A stretch of 64,000 nucleotides of DNA from Corella eumyota (taxonomy: Eukaryota > Chordata > Ascidiacea > Phlebobranchia > Corellidae). Location of the stretch: NCBI GenBank assembly GCA_963082875.1, contig OY720099.1, positions 18,271,066-18,335,065 on the forward strand, written 5' to 3'. The notes beneath the pieces are model-generated. The model saw only the letters and a program-made list of their open reading frames with translations. It was not told the DNA's origin and searched no databases. Numbering within the stretch: position 1 is the stretch's first letter; every line of letters begins with the position of its first letter. This document shows positions 1 through 11,403 of this stretch, piece by piece. The translations under genes and the position numbers were made by a program.

Positions 1-373
1 TTTAAAATGTATATTAAGTTCTATATTAATAAGTTTTGTGTTTTCCAATATATTCACTGTTTTAAACCAACTGTGTACTGAGTTTGTTTTAAATTAAATA
101 TTGTCAAGTTAAAGAAATAATTTAATTTCTTATCTGGTAATATGTATAAATTGTTTAATAAATTAGGTTTTTTCATATGCAACTTATTAATTTAAAATTG
201 AGTCATGTTTTAGCTATGTTATAATTAATTCTTAAAGCATTATAAATTTTCCAAAGATTAATAACCTTTTGTTTCCGGAATAAGTTTGATTGTAATATAA
301 GATATTTGTTTATCTGTTTTTTTTCATTTTAACTGCAAGTGTTTAAAAAGTAAGATCAAATAAATTCTTAAAC
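1..373 (+). promoter_or_regulatory. Spacer (gamma type) and promoter of array gene 1
   Basis: The sequence matches the spacers in front of array genes 4, 5, 8, 10, 13 and 15, so a further family member very probably ends just left of the window. The right end holds the promoter module shared by the collagen-bearing genes: the palindrome TTCCGGAA at 273-280, then a TATAA-like box at 296-300, then a C-rich leader and the start codon at 374. TTCCGGAA fits a head-to-head ETS site (CCGGAA on both strands). Binding is not shown. Equivalent palindromes lie at 2087, 5846, 7493, 9130, 12983, 14910, 16558, 18195, 22048, 23705, 23884, 25602 and 27453. Confidence 0.6.
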
Positions 374-1578
374 ATGGGTTTAAAATTACTTTTATTGCTG
401 TCTTGTTGCATTTTTGTGACTTTATCTCAAGATAACCAAATTTGTTTTAATGTGCAATTGAACCCAGGGGGTCATATGACCCAGGGATCTAGTCCAGCAC
501 AAGGGAAAACAGGTAAGCAGGGTCCGATGGGCCCGCCAGGTCCAAGGGGATTACCAGGAGCTAAAGGAAAATGTTCCTGCAACGAGAACTTTGTTGCCCA
601 GTTACAACAAAGAATAAACAGTTTAGAAGGTAAATTATTTTTTTGTAGGTTTTAAATTTATTTTGTGCAGGAACATATATAAAAGTTGTTGCTCGAAGTT
701 ATAGGTAATTAAGAAATATTTTAAATTTTTAGATAGACTAGAGGAATTTCAACACACCCATGTTGACAAAGGTATATATCCAAGTATTTGTTTATTAATA
801 TTTAGTTTTTAATTACCAAAATGTTTATTTAGTTAATTATTTACTAATGTATTAATTTAAGTCATGTACTGTGGTGTGGGGATGAAAAGTGGATTGATTC
901 CAGACAGTGCAATTACAGCCAGTTCATTTCATTCTAGTACTTTTTTACCACAATATGGAAGATTGGACAACAGACCTGAAAATGGCCATTTAGGTTGTTG
1001 GGTACCTGGACCATGTAAGTTTGTTAGATTTTTAAACTTAATAAATCAAAATAAAATGTGTTTTATGTTAACACTTAAAATTTTTATGCTATAAATATCA
1101 AAATTTAATTACTTAAACCAATAATATAGCCTCCATTGGGCAATGGATTCAAGTTGATCTGGGTTCAGTTACTTTGTTAAGAGGAGTTGTAACCCAGGGT
1201 AGGTTTGATGAAAGAAACGGAGATCAATGGGTAAGAAGTTATAAAATTTCTTATGGAAATTCAACCAATGACCTTCAAGTTATCCAGCAAGATGGAATCG
1301 ATGTGGTAAGCTTGTTTAACTATCTCCCTTAAATGTACACTGGGTCCTATGTTATATTATCTAATATCTAACAATCTACTTATACTTAAGTTCCAATTTA
1401 GTTAAGTCACAGGGTTATTCTAAAATATTTATTTTTTCAGACATTTCCTGGTAACACTGACAGAGATAGTTATGTGTTTAACAACTTTCCTGAACCACTT
1501 TTGGCCAGATATGTTTGTTTGTTTCCGCAAACATTTCTTAGACACATGAGTTTAAGAATGGAGTTGTTAACATGCTAA
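374..1578 (+). CDS. Array gene 1: secreted collagen-like/F5-8 type C (discoidin) protein
   Basis: Exons 374-629, 733-771, 862-1014, 1130-1305 and 1441-1578 join in frame through GT-AG introns to give 253 residues. Residues 1-18 are a signal peptide (MGLKLLLLLSCCIFVTLS). A Cys follows in QICFNV, then about seven Gly-X-Y triplets, then CSC, a short heptad-like neck over the exon 1/2 junction (QQRINSLEG, RLEEFQ), and one discoidin domain from YCGVGM to the terminal LLTC. Hallmarks of F5/8C are ITASS, YGRLDN, WIQVDLG, VVTQGR, SYKISYG and LRMELLTC. The overall plan is that of collectins and ficolins, so trimer formation and secretion are inferred. Oddity: the usual RYVRL near the end reads RYVCL, which adds a cysteine. 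A polyadenylation signal lies near 1617. The family is not one I can name, and the ligand is unknown. Confidence 0.85.
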
Positions 1579-2188
1579 ATAACTTATTATGTAAATATCA
1601 TAAAATGTAAAACTGAAATAAAAAGCAAAAGTAGGTTTTTTTAAATATTAAAAATCCCATTTACTTATATACTATTAAGTATTGTGTTTTTCAATATAAT
1701 TTTTGTTTAAAAACTAATATGTACAAAGTTTTTTTAAAATCAAATAATGTGATTATTTTTTTAAATATTCAATGTTAAAAAAAATTGTTATCATTTATTA
1801 TTCTAAAAATTACTTTTTATAATATTGGTTATGTTAAATAAGAAGTTTAAAGTTATAATTAAAGTAATTGAAAATGTGATTTTTGGGTCAATTTGTCATC
1901 AATTTTGTTCTCATTTAATAATAAAACATTTTGTAGGCATTTAAATGTGTTGTGATAACTACTACCCTGTGGTTATAATTTAATATTTGTATAGCAATAT
2001 AAATAATGAACATAACAACACACATAAATCATCATAATGTACTCAAACACAAACATTTCCCTTTCAAAAGATTAATAACTGTTTATTTCCGGAATGTGTT
2101 TTGGTTGTAATATAAGATATTTGTTTATCTTTTTCTTCTCATTTTAACTGCAAGTGTTTAAAAAGTAAGATCAAATAAATTCTTAAAC
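1579..2188 (+). repeat. Spacer, alpha type, with promoter of gene 2
   Basis: This spacer of about 0.6 kb recurs after gene 8 (14372-15011) and gene 15 (26937-27554). It begins with the gene 1 polyadenylation signal and ends with the TTCCGGAA module at 2087-2094 and a TATAA-like box. No coding potential was seen. Confidence 0.7.
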
Positions 2189-3505
2189 ATGGGTTTAAAA
2201 TTACTTTTATTGCTGTTCTGTTGCATTTTTGAGACTTTATCTCAAGACAACCAAATTTGTTTCAATGTGCAATCGAACCCAATGGGTTTTATAATTCAAG
2301 GGGGTAATCCAGCACAAGGAAAAACAGGTAAGCAGGGTCCGAGGGGACTACCAGGTCCAAGGGGATTAACAGGAGCTAAAGGAAAATGTTCCTGCAATGA
2401 AGACTTTGTTGCCCAGTTCCAACAAAGAATAAACAGTTTGGAAGGTAAAACATTTTTAATAGGTAGCAAATATATTTTTTGTTTAAAAAAAAATCAATTT
2501 ATGAAATATTAATTACTTTTAAATTTATATAAACTTGTTTTTATTAAGAGAGGCTTAATCGGTTTCATTCAATTCTTGACAGAGGTAAATATTTTCTTTT
2601 TTATTTTATGTTATTATCCCCCTACTTAATTTTAAACTAAATATTTTTTTATATTTAGGGTGAAATTATATTTTTTTAAGCTGTATATTAAAATTATAAT
2701 TTTTAACTTTTAAAGTTACATATTGTGGTGTGGGGATGAAAAGTGGGTTGATTCCAGATAGTGCAATAACAGCCAGTTCATTTTTTGATAATGATTATTT
2801 ACCACACTATGGAAAGTTGGACAATAGACCTACAGATAACCATTTTGGTTGCTGGGTGCCTAGACCATGTAAGCAAACTAAGTTTATAGTATTTTGATAC
2901 TTTTGATATTCCAAAAAATTATAGTTAACTAAAACTACTAAAACAAATTAAACTTGTAGCTAATATTGGTCAGTGGATTCAAGTTGATCTGGGTTCAGTA
3001 ACTTTGTTAAGAGGAGTTGTAACCCAAGGTAGATTTGATGATACTTATGGAAATCAATGGGTAAGAAGTTATAAAATTTCTTATGGAAATTCAACCAGTG
3101 ATTTTCAAGTTGTACAGCAAGATGGAAACGATGTGGTAAGTCATGTTTAATTAGGAAAATTTAGATTTTTTAATTATGTATACTTTAAAATTAAAAACGT
3201 TTACTGTATGTAACTTTTTAAGGTTCAAATGCTTTTAAGGTTATACTTTTTTAGAAAGTTTATTTATTATATTGCATTTTTAAAAATCGGTTCATGCCTA
3301 TTTCTAAAGCAACAAATTAATAAAATTAGGTTTGGGTTAATCTCAGATTTATATATTTATATTTTAGACATTTCCTGGTAACACTGACAGAGATAGTTAT
3401 GTGTTTAACAACTTTCCTGAACCTATTTTGGCAAGATATGTTCGTTTGTTTCCACAAACTTATCTCACTCACATGAGTTTAAGAATGGAGTTGTTAACAT
3501 GCTGA
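2189..3505 (+). CDS. Array gene 2: collagen-like/discoidin protein
   Basis: Exons 2189-2444, 2549-2584, 2716-2868, 2960-3135 and 3368-3505 encode 252 residues. Exon 2 is the 12-codon form (RLNRFHSILDR) instead of the 13-codon form of gene 1. The signal peptide has Phe and Glu substitutions (FCCIFETLSQ) and the segment before the collagen stretch is changed (NPMGFIIQGGNPAQG). The discoidin loops differ from gene 1: SSFFDNDYLPHYGKLDN, RPTDNHFGCWVPRP, QGRFDDTYGNQW and QTYLTHMS. Introns 3 and 4 belong to no other type in the array. It is intact and is followed by the long beta spacer that always precedes a collagen-less gene. Confidence 0.83.
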
Positions 3506-4323
3506 TTTATGTGATATATCCATAACAAAGGTTGTAAATATTCATTTATTTTCATATAAAATATTTATCATAAATTAAGTACTGTATACATTCTAATTTT
3601 TTCATTTAAAATTTAAAAAAATGACATTATTTAAAAACTTATAAATGTTAAAATTGATTGATGTAGTAATGATGTAATTATTCATTTTTGTTGTCACGTT
3701 TTTTGTTGTTTTGTTGCCAAAAAATGAGGCTACATTTATTTTTCACTTTCGAAACCAAATTAATTGGTCTGGTTGTCAAAAATTGGAAATTTTAACGGAA
3801 ATGTTAGTTGATTAATAAGTATCATTTTGAAGAACGAAAAAGGTTATTAATTGCATTTTCTGGAAAATCCAATTTTAATTCTGGCATTTTGTCATAATTT
3901 TGGATATAAAAAAACATTGTATTTAAACATGCTGTTTTGAGTCTATTTTTTAATAAATGGGTTTCTCGAATGCATACAAACTGCATTTATTTTTTTTCAG
4001 TGTAAACTAATACATAATAAAAATAACACCAGCAACAAATTATATGTTTATTAATTTTCTAAAAATAGCTATTAAAATGTAAAAAATTTCATAACGGTTA
4101 TATCATATTTTAAAAACTTATTTGTTTTGTAATTTCTTAAAAAGCATGATGTGATTTTGTTTTTGTATCATTGTTAAAAAAAATTCAAAAAATACCAGAA
4201 CAATTATATTTTAAGTTGGGGGCGATAAAATGTGTATATAAGTCTTCTGTTTTGATCTTTTTGATCATTCTACCTTTAATTTTAAAAACAATTAATTTTA
4301 TTATAATTGAACAATTTTTAAAA
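3506..4323 (+). repeat. Spacer, beta type, with promoter of collagen-less gene 3
   Basis: This long spacer (818 bp) recurs at 10505-11403, 19570-20468 and 28798-29615, each time directly before a collagen-less gene. It lacks TTCCGGAA. Instead it has TATATAAG at 4235-4242 followed by a pyrimidine-rich TCTTCTG and two GATC-containing motifs (TTTTGATCTTTTTGATCATT). No gene was seen in it. An upstream ATG frame beginning at 4171 is only open leader sequence. Confidence 0.65.
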
Positions 4324-5504
4324 ATGGGTTTAAATTGTTTTTTGTACTGTCATGTCTCTATTATGTGACATTATCTGAGAAAAATCAAATTTGTTTCAAT
4401 GTGCAACTTAACCCTCAAGATCATGCTACTAATCCAACAACAAGTGAGAAATGTTCATGTAAAGATGATATTGATCAGTTGCAACAAAAGTTTAACACTT
4501 TGGAAGGTGAATAATTTATTTAAAGATTTTTAAGATAATTGGCAAATCTAAAGATTTGTTTTAAATTTGCATTTTATTTTTAACTTATACCTTTTCCTTT
4601 AGATAGATTAGATCGTTTTGAACATACCAATGTTAATGATAGAGGTAATAACCAAAATTTTAGAGTGTTTTGCAATAAAAATATTTATCTAGTTATGTAA
4701 TTAATTTTTTTAACTCTTAAGCATTGCAAAATTTGCAGTCCTAATGATAACTTTCATAAAAAAAAATTTATGGTTTCATTTTTTAAGTTACATACTGTGG
4801 TGTGGGGATGAAAAGTAGATCAATTCCAGACAGTGCAATTACAGCCAGTTCATTTCATTCTAATCCTTATCTACCACAATATGGAAGATTGGACAATAGA
4901 CCTGAAAATGGCCATTTAGGTTGTTGGGTACCTGGACCATGTAAGTTTTTTAGATTTTTAAACTTAATAAATCAAAATAAAATGTGTTTTATGTTAACAC
5001 TTAATATTTTTATGCTATAAATATCAAAATTAAATTACTTAAACCAATAATATAGCCTCCATTGGGCAATGGATTCAAGTTGATTTGAGTTCAGTTACTT
5101 TTTTAAGAGGAGTTGTAACCCAGGGTAGGTTTGATAAAAGAAACGGAGATCAATGGGTAAGAAGTTATAAAATTTCTTATGGAAATTCAACCAATGACTT
5201 TCAAGTTATCCAGCAAGATGGAATCGATGTGGTAAGTTTGTTTAACTATCTCCCTTAGATGTACACTGGGTCCTATGTTATATTATCTAATATCTAACAA
5301 TCTACTTATACCTAAGTTCCAATTTAGTTAAGTCACAGGGTTATTCTAAAATATTTATTTTTCCAGACATTTCCTGGTAACACTGACAGAGATAGTTATG
5401 TGTTTAACAACTTTCCTGAACCAATTTTGGCCAGATATGTTCGTTTGTTTCCACAAACATTTCTTAGACATATGAGTTTAAGAATGGAGTTGTTAACTTG
5501 TTAA
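4324..5504 (+). pseudogene. Array gene 3: collagen-less discoidin gene with a frameshift in the signal peptide
   Basis: Exon equivalents are 4324-4506, 4603-4644, 4788-4940, 5056-5231 and 5367-5504. Compared with genes 7, 12 and 17, one A is missing from the fifth-codon region (TTTAAATTG for TTTAAAATTG near 4330-4337). Translation from the ATG at 4324 therefore stops after about 15 codons, and no other in-frame start was found. Everything downstream is open: SEKNQICFNVQLNPQDHATN, KCSCKDD, neck DRLDRFEHTNVNDR, then a full discoidin domain with SSFHSNPYLPQ, RPENGHLGCWVPGP, QGRFDKRNGDQW and QTFLRHMS. The WIQVDLG motif reads WIQVDLS. A single-base assembly error would make it a normal gene of about 230 residues. 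Confidence 0.65.
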
Positions 5505-5946
5505 ATAACTGTATATGTGAATATTGAAAGTTGTAAATATAAATATTACAAAATTTAATATGAACACTTTTATTTTAAAATGTATATTAAGTTCTATGAA
5601 AATAAGTTTTGTGTTTTCCAATATATTCACTGTTTTAAACCAACTGTGTACTGAGTTTGTTTTAAATTAAATATTGTCAAGTTAAAGAAATAATTTAATT
5701 TCTTATCTGGTAATATGTATAAATTGTTTAATAAATTAGGTTTTTTCATATGCAACTTATTAATTTAAAATTGAGTCATGTTTTAGCTATGTTATAATTA
5801 ATTCTTAAAGCATTATAAATTTTCGAAAGATTAATAACCTTTTGTTTCCGGAATAAGTTTGATTGTAATATAAGATATTTGTTTATCTGTTTTTTTTCAT
5901 TTTAACTGCAAGTGTTTAAAAAGTAAGATCAAATAAATTCTTAAAC
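5505..5946 (+). repeat. Spacer, gamma type, with promoter of gene 4
   Basis: This spacer of about 440 bp is nearly the same sequence as 1-373. It ends with TTCCGGAA at 5846-5853 and a TATAA-like box. No gene was seen. Confidence 0.65.
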
Positions 5947-7151
5947 ATGGGTTTAAAATTACTTTTATTGGTTTCTTGTTGCATTTTTGTGACTTTATCT
6001 CAAGATAACCAAATTTGTTTTAATGTGCAATTGAACCCAGGGGGTCATGTGACCCAGGGATCTAGTCCAGCACAAGGGAAAACAGGTAAGCAGGGTCCGA
6101 TGGGCCCGCCAGGTCCAAGGGGATTACCAGGAGCTAAAGGAAAATGTTCCTGCAACGAGAACTTTGTTGCCCAGTTACAACAAAGAATAAACAGTTTAGA
6201 AGGTAAATTATTTTTTTGTAGGTTTTAAATTTATTTTGTGCAGGAACATATATAAAAGTTGTTGCTCGAAGTTATAGGTAATTAAGAAATATTTTAAATT
6301 TTTAGATAGACTAGAGGAATTTCAACACACCCATGTTGACAAAGGTATATATCCAAGTATTTGTTTATTAATATTTAGTTTTTAATTACCAAAATGTTTA
6401 TTTAGTTAATTATTTACTAATGTATTAATTTAAGTCATGTACTGTGGTGTGGGGATGAAAAGTGGATTGATTCCAGACAGTGCAATTACAGCCAGTTCAT
6501 TTCATTCTAGTCCTTTTTTACCACAATATGGAAGATTGGACAACAGACCTGAAAATGGCCATTTAGGTTGTTGGGTACCTGGACCATGTAAGTTTGTTAG
6601 ATTTTTAAACTTAATAAATCAAAATAAAATGTGTTTTATGTTAACACTTAAAATTTTTATGCTATAAATATCAAAAATAAATTACTTAAACCAATAATAT
6701 AGCCTCCATTGGGCAATGGATTCAAGTTGATCTGGGTTCAGTTACTTTGTTAAGAGGAGTTGTAACCCAGGGTAGGTTTGATGAAAGAAACGGAGATCAA
6801 TGGGTAAGAAGTTATAAAATTTCTTATGGAAATTCAACCAATGACTTTCAAGTTATCCAGCAAGATGGAATCGATGTGGTAAGTTTGTTTAACTATCTCC
6901 CTTAAATGTACACTGGGTCCTATGTTATATTATCTAATATCTAACAATCCACTTATACTTAAGTTCCAATTCAGTTAAGTCACAGGGTTATTCTAAAATA
7001 TTTATTTTTTCAGACATTTCCTGGTAACACTGACAGAGATAGTTATGTGTTTAACAACTTTCCTGAACCAATTTTGGCCAGATATGTTCGTTTGTTTCCA
7101 CAAACATTTCATAGACACATGAGTTTAAGAATGGAGTTGTTAACTTGCTAA
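5947..7151 (+). CDS. Array gene 4: collagen-like/discoidin protein
   Basis: Exons 5947-6202, 6306-6344, 6435-6587, 6703-6878 and 7014-7151 encode 253 residues. The protein is close to gene 1 but keeps the canonical RYVRL and has QTFHRHMS. The signal peptide reads LLLLVSCCIF. Collagen triplets run from GKTGKQ to GAKGK, followed by CSC and the neck DRLEEFQHTHVDK. Discoidin loops are SSFHSSPFLPQ, RPENGHLGCWVPGP and QGRFDERNGDQW. From about 6050 onward this gene begins the block that recurs 9065 bp downstream as gene 9. Only the first part of exon 1 separates genes 4 and 9. Confidence 0.85.
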
Positions 7152-7593
7152 ATTACTGTATATGTGAATATTGAAAGTTGTAAATATAAATATTACAAAA
7201 TTTAATATGAACACTTTCATTTTAAAATGTATATTAAGTTCTATATTAATAAGTTTTGTGTTTTCCAATATATCCACTGTTTTAAACCAACTGTGTACAG
7301 AGTTTGTTTTAAATTAAATATTGTCAATTTAAAGAAATAACTTAATTTCTTATCTGGTAATATGTATAAATTGTTTAATAAATTAGTTTTTTTCATATGC
7401 AACTTATTAATTTAAAATTAAGTCATGTTTTAGCCATATTATAATTAATTCTTAAAGCATTATAAATTTTCAAAAGATTAATAACCTTTTGTTTCCGGAA
7501 TAAGTTTGGTTGTAATATAAGATATTTGTTTTTCTGTTTCTTCTCATTTTAACTGCAAGTGTTTAAAAAGTAAGATAAAATAAATTCTTAAAC
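7152..7593 (+). repeat. Spacer, gamma type, with promoter of gene 5
   Basis: Same spacer type as 5505-5946. TTCCGGAA lies at 7493-7500. No gene was seen. Confidence 0.6.
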
Positions 7594-8794
7594 ATGGGTT
7601 TAAAATTACTTTTATTGCTGTTCTGTTGCATTTTTGAGACTTTATCCCAAGATAACCAAATTTGTTTTAATGTGCAATTGAACCCAGGGGGTCATATGAC
7701 CCATGGGTCTAGTCCAGCACAAGGGAAAACAGGTAAGCAGGGTCCGAGAGGCCTACCAGGTCCAAGGGGATTAACAGGAGCTAAAGGAAAATGTTCCTGC
7801 AATGAAGACTTTGCTGCCCAGTTGCAACAAAGAATAAACAGTTTGGAAGGTAAAACATTTTTAATAGGTAGCAAATATATTTTTTGTTTAAAAAAAAATC
7901 AATTTATGAAATATTAATTACTTTTAAATTTATATAAACTTGTTTTTATTTAGAGAGGCTTAATCGGTTTCATTCAATTCTTGACAGAGGTAAATATTTT
8001 CCTATTTATTTTTCTTTTCTGATATTATCCCCCTACTTAATTTTAAACTAAATATTTTTTTTATATTTTTGGGTGAAATTATATTTTTTTGAGCTGTTAA
8101 TTAAAATTATAATTTTTAACTTTCAAAGTTACATACTGTGGTGTGGGGATGAAAAGTGGATTGATTCCAGATAGTGCAATCACAGCCAGTTCATTTTTTC
8201 ATAATCAATTTTTACCACACTATGGAAGGTTGGACAATAGACCCAGGGATGGTCATCAAGGTTGTTGGGCCTCTAAAAAAAGTAAGTTGGCATTTTTAAA
8301 ATTATGCATTTATTAAAAAGTCAATAAGTTGCTAAACTAAAAAAAAATTTTAAGATGTTATTGGGCAGTGGATTCAAGTTGATCTTGGTTCAGTTACTTT
8401 GTTAAGAGGAGTTGTAACTCAAGGAAGACAAAATCAGGATCAATGGGTAAGAAGTTATAAAATTTCTTATGGAAATTCAACCAGTGACTTTCAAGTTGTC
8501 CAGCAAAATGGAATCGATGTGGTAAGTTTGTTTAACTATTTTCCTTAAATGTACACTGGGTTCTATGTTCTATTATCTTATATCTAACAATCTACTTATA
8601 TTTAAGTTTCAATGTAATTAAGTCACAGGGTTATTCTAAAATATTTATTTTTCCAGACATTTCCTGGTAACACTGACAGAGATAGTTATGTGTTTAACAA
8701 CTTTCCTGAACCAATTTTGGCCAGATATGTTCGTTTGTTTCCACAAACATTTTTTAGACACATGAGTTTAAGAATGGAGTTGTTAACTTGCTAA
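7594..8794 (+). CDS. Array gene 5: collagen-like/discoidin protein
   Basis: Exons 7594-7849, 7954-7989, 8129-8281, 8355-8521 and 8657-8794 encode 249 residues. Exon 2 is the 12-codon form, as in genes 2, 10 and 16 (RLNRFHSILDR). The collagen stretch has GPRGLPGPRGLTGAKGK. Exon 3 ends in the ASKK form rather than VPGP, giving RPRDGHQGCWASKKNVIGQW. Exon 4 is three codons shorter than in gene 1 because the loop reads QGRQNQDQW. The C-terminal loop is QTFFRHMS. Loop 1 is SSFFHNQFLPH. Intron 4 is the type seen in gene 1, and intron 3 is the type seen in genes 8, 13 and 16, so the gene is a mosaic. Gene 10 appears identical. Confidence 0.85.
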
Positions 8795-9230
8795 ATAACT
8801 GTATATGTGAATATTGAAAGTTGTAAAATATAATATTCAAAAATTAATTATAGACACTTTTGTTATAAAAATGACATTAACTTATATTATAATGTACTTT
8901 GGGTTCCAATATTAGTATCGGTTTAAAACTATTGTGTACAGACTTTGTTTAAATTTAAATATTGTCACTTGAAGGAAAAATATGAATACAGTTATTATGC
9001 ATAAATTGTTTAAAAAAGTAAATTCTTTTTATTTGCAACATATTATTATCAAATTAAGTCATGTTTTGTCAACTGTAATGAATTGTTCTTAAAATGTTTC
9101 ACGATTTTAAAAGATTAATAACTTTTTGTTTCCGGAATAAGTTTGGTTGTTATATAAGATATTTGTTTTTCTGTTTCTTCTCATTTTAACTGCAAGTGTT
9201 TAAAAAGTAAAATCAAATAAATTCTTAAAC
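8795..9230 (+). repeat. Spacer, delta type, with promoter of gene 6
   Basis: This spacer occurs only here and at 17860-18295. It is a diverged relative of the gamma spacer. TTCCGGAA lies at 9130-9137 and the TATA-like box has the form TTATATAAGA. No gene was seen. Confidence 0.6.
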
Positions 9231-10504
9231 ATGGGTTTAAAATTACTTTTATTGCTGTCTTGTTGCATTTTTGTGACTTTATCTCAAGACAACCAAATTT
9301 GTTTCAATGTACAATTGAATCCTGGGGGTCATATGACCCAGGGGTCTAGTCCAGCACAAGGGAAAACAGGTAAGCAAGGTCCGATGGGCCCACCAGGCCC
9401 AAGGGGATTACCAGGAGCTAAAGGAAAATGTTCTTGCAACGAGAACTTTGTTGCCCAGTTACAACAAAGAATAAACAGTTTAGAGGGTAAATTATTTTTT
9501 TGTAGGTTGATAATTAATTTTGCATAAAGATATATTTAAAAAGTTGTTGCTCAAGGTTTCTAATAAATGAGACATACATTATATTTTTAGAAAGACTAGA
9601 TCAGTTTCAACACACTGATATTTACAGAGGTATACCTATATACATGTATATTCATTTTAAGTGTATAATAAACAACTTGTTAATCTATATAAATATTTGT
9701 TGATGTTATAAATTAAGTCACATACTGCCATGTTGGAATGAAAAGTGGATTGATTCCAGATAGTGCAATTACAGCCAGTTCATTTTATTCTAATCCTTTT
9801 CTACCACACTATGGAAGATTGGACAATAGACCCAGGGATGGCCACCGAGGATGTTGGGCCTCTAAAAAAAGTAATTTTTTTGTGCTTTTCAAATTTGATA
9901 AATTAAAAGGAAAAGTGTTTTAAAAACAAAAACTTGCTTAAACCATTTAAATAGCGACCATTGGACAATGGATTCAAGTTGATTTGGGTTCAGTTACTTT
10001 GTTAAGAGGAGTTGTAACCCAAGGTAGATTTGATGATACTAATGGTAATCAATGGGTAACAAGTTATAAAATTTCCTTTGGAAATTCAACCAGTGACTTT
10101 CAAGTTGTCCAGCAAAATGGAATTGATGTGGTAAGTTTGTTTAAATTAGCCAAATTTGTAGTTTTAAATATCTGAAATTATGTATGCCTATTGTTAGGTC
10201 AGCAGCCTATGGAAGGTAATTAAATGATTATAAAACATTTACAAATAGAAGTTTTCAGTTTGTAAAATTCCATTGTATAATTACTTCAACTGTTTTCAAG
10301 TATTAATGAATTCAATATTTTGATTTTTGACTTCAATGATTTCTGGTTTAAATATTTTCCTTTCAGACATTTCCTGGTAACACTGACAGAGATAGTTATG
10401 TGTTTAACAACTTTCCGGAACCAATTTTGGCCAGATATGTTCGTTTGTTTCCACAAACTTATCTCACTCACATGAGTTTAAGAATGGAGTTGTTAACATG
10501 CTGA
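9231..10504 (+). CDS. Array gene 6: collagen-like/discoidin protein
   Basis: Exons 9231-9486, 9591-9629, 9718-9870, 9955-10130 and 10367-10504 encode 253 residues. The neck is ERLDQFQHTDIYR. The first discoidin strand reads YCHVGM instead of YCGVGM. Loops are SSFYSNPFLPH, RPRDGHRGCWASKKTTIGQW, QGRFDDTNGNQWVTSYKISFG and QTYLTHMS. The gene ends in TGA, as genes 2, 11 and 16 once did, and like them is followed by the beta spacer and a collagen-less gene. Gene 11 appears identical. Confidence 0.85.
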
Positions 10505-11403
10505 TTTATGTGATATATCCATAACAAAGGTTGTAAATATTCATTTATTTTCATAGAAAATATTTATCATAAATTAAGTACTATGTACATTTTAATTTTT
10601 TCATTTAAAATTGAAAAAAATGACATCATTTAAAAACTTATAAATGTTAAAATTGATTGATATAGTAATGATGTAATTATTCATTTTTGTTGTCACGTTT
10701 TTTGTTGTTTTATTGCCAAAAAATGAGGCTACATTTATTTTTCACTTTCAAAACCAAATTAATTGGTCTGGTTGTCAAAAATTGGAAATTTTAGCGGAAA
10801 TGTTAGTTGATTAATGAGTATCATTTTAAAGGACAAAAAAGGTTATTAATTGCATTTTTCAATTTTAATTCTGGCATTTTGTCATAATTTTGGATATAAA
10901 AAAACATTGTATTTAAACATGCTGTTTTGAGTCTATTTTTTAATAAATGGGTTTCTCGAATGCATACAAACTGCTTCATTTTTTTTCAGTGTAAACTAAT
11001 ACATAATAAAAATAACACCAGCAACAAATTATATGTTTATTAATTTTCTAAAAATAGCTATTAAAGTTGTGTAACATGTAAAAAATTTCATAATGGTAAT
11101 TTCACCTTTTAAAAGCTTATTTGTTTTGTAATTTCTTAAAAAGCATGATGTGATTTTGTTTTTGTATCATTGTTTTATATTGAGAAGAAATATCATAAAA
11201 AAATTTCGAAAAATATCAGAACAATTATATTTTAAGTTTTTGCGCAATTTGAAAAAAATGATTGATGTGGAAAAATTTGTTATATTTAACCTTTAATGGG
11301 ACGATGAAATGTGTATATAAGTCTTCTGTTTTGATCTTTTTGATCATTTTAACTGCAATTTTTAAAAACAATTAATTTTATTATAACTGAACAATTTTTA
11401 AAA
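10505..11403 (+). repeat. Spacer, beta type, with promoter of collagen-less gene 7
   Basis: This 899 bp form of the beta spacer is about 80 bp longer than the one before gene 3, the extra sequence lying at roughly 11176-11310. TATATAAG is at 11314-11321 and no TTCCGGAA was found. No gene was seen. Confidence 0.6.

Noticed and set aside
4171-4368. 65-codon frame over the gene 3 leader
   Set aside because: It is the leader read in the frame of the shifted ATG and matches no protein of the family.
7692-7874. Minus-strand frame opposite the collagen exon (also at 16757, 22247, 24093 and 27653)
   Set aside because: Antisense shadow of the Gly-Pro-rich exon 1. It recurs only because the exon is repeated.
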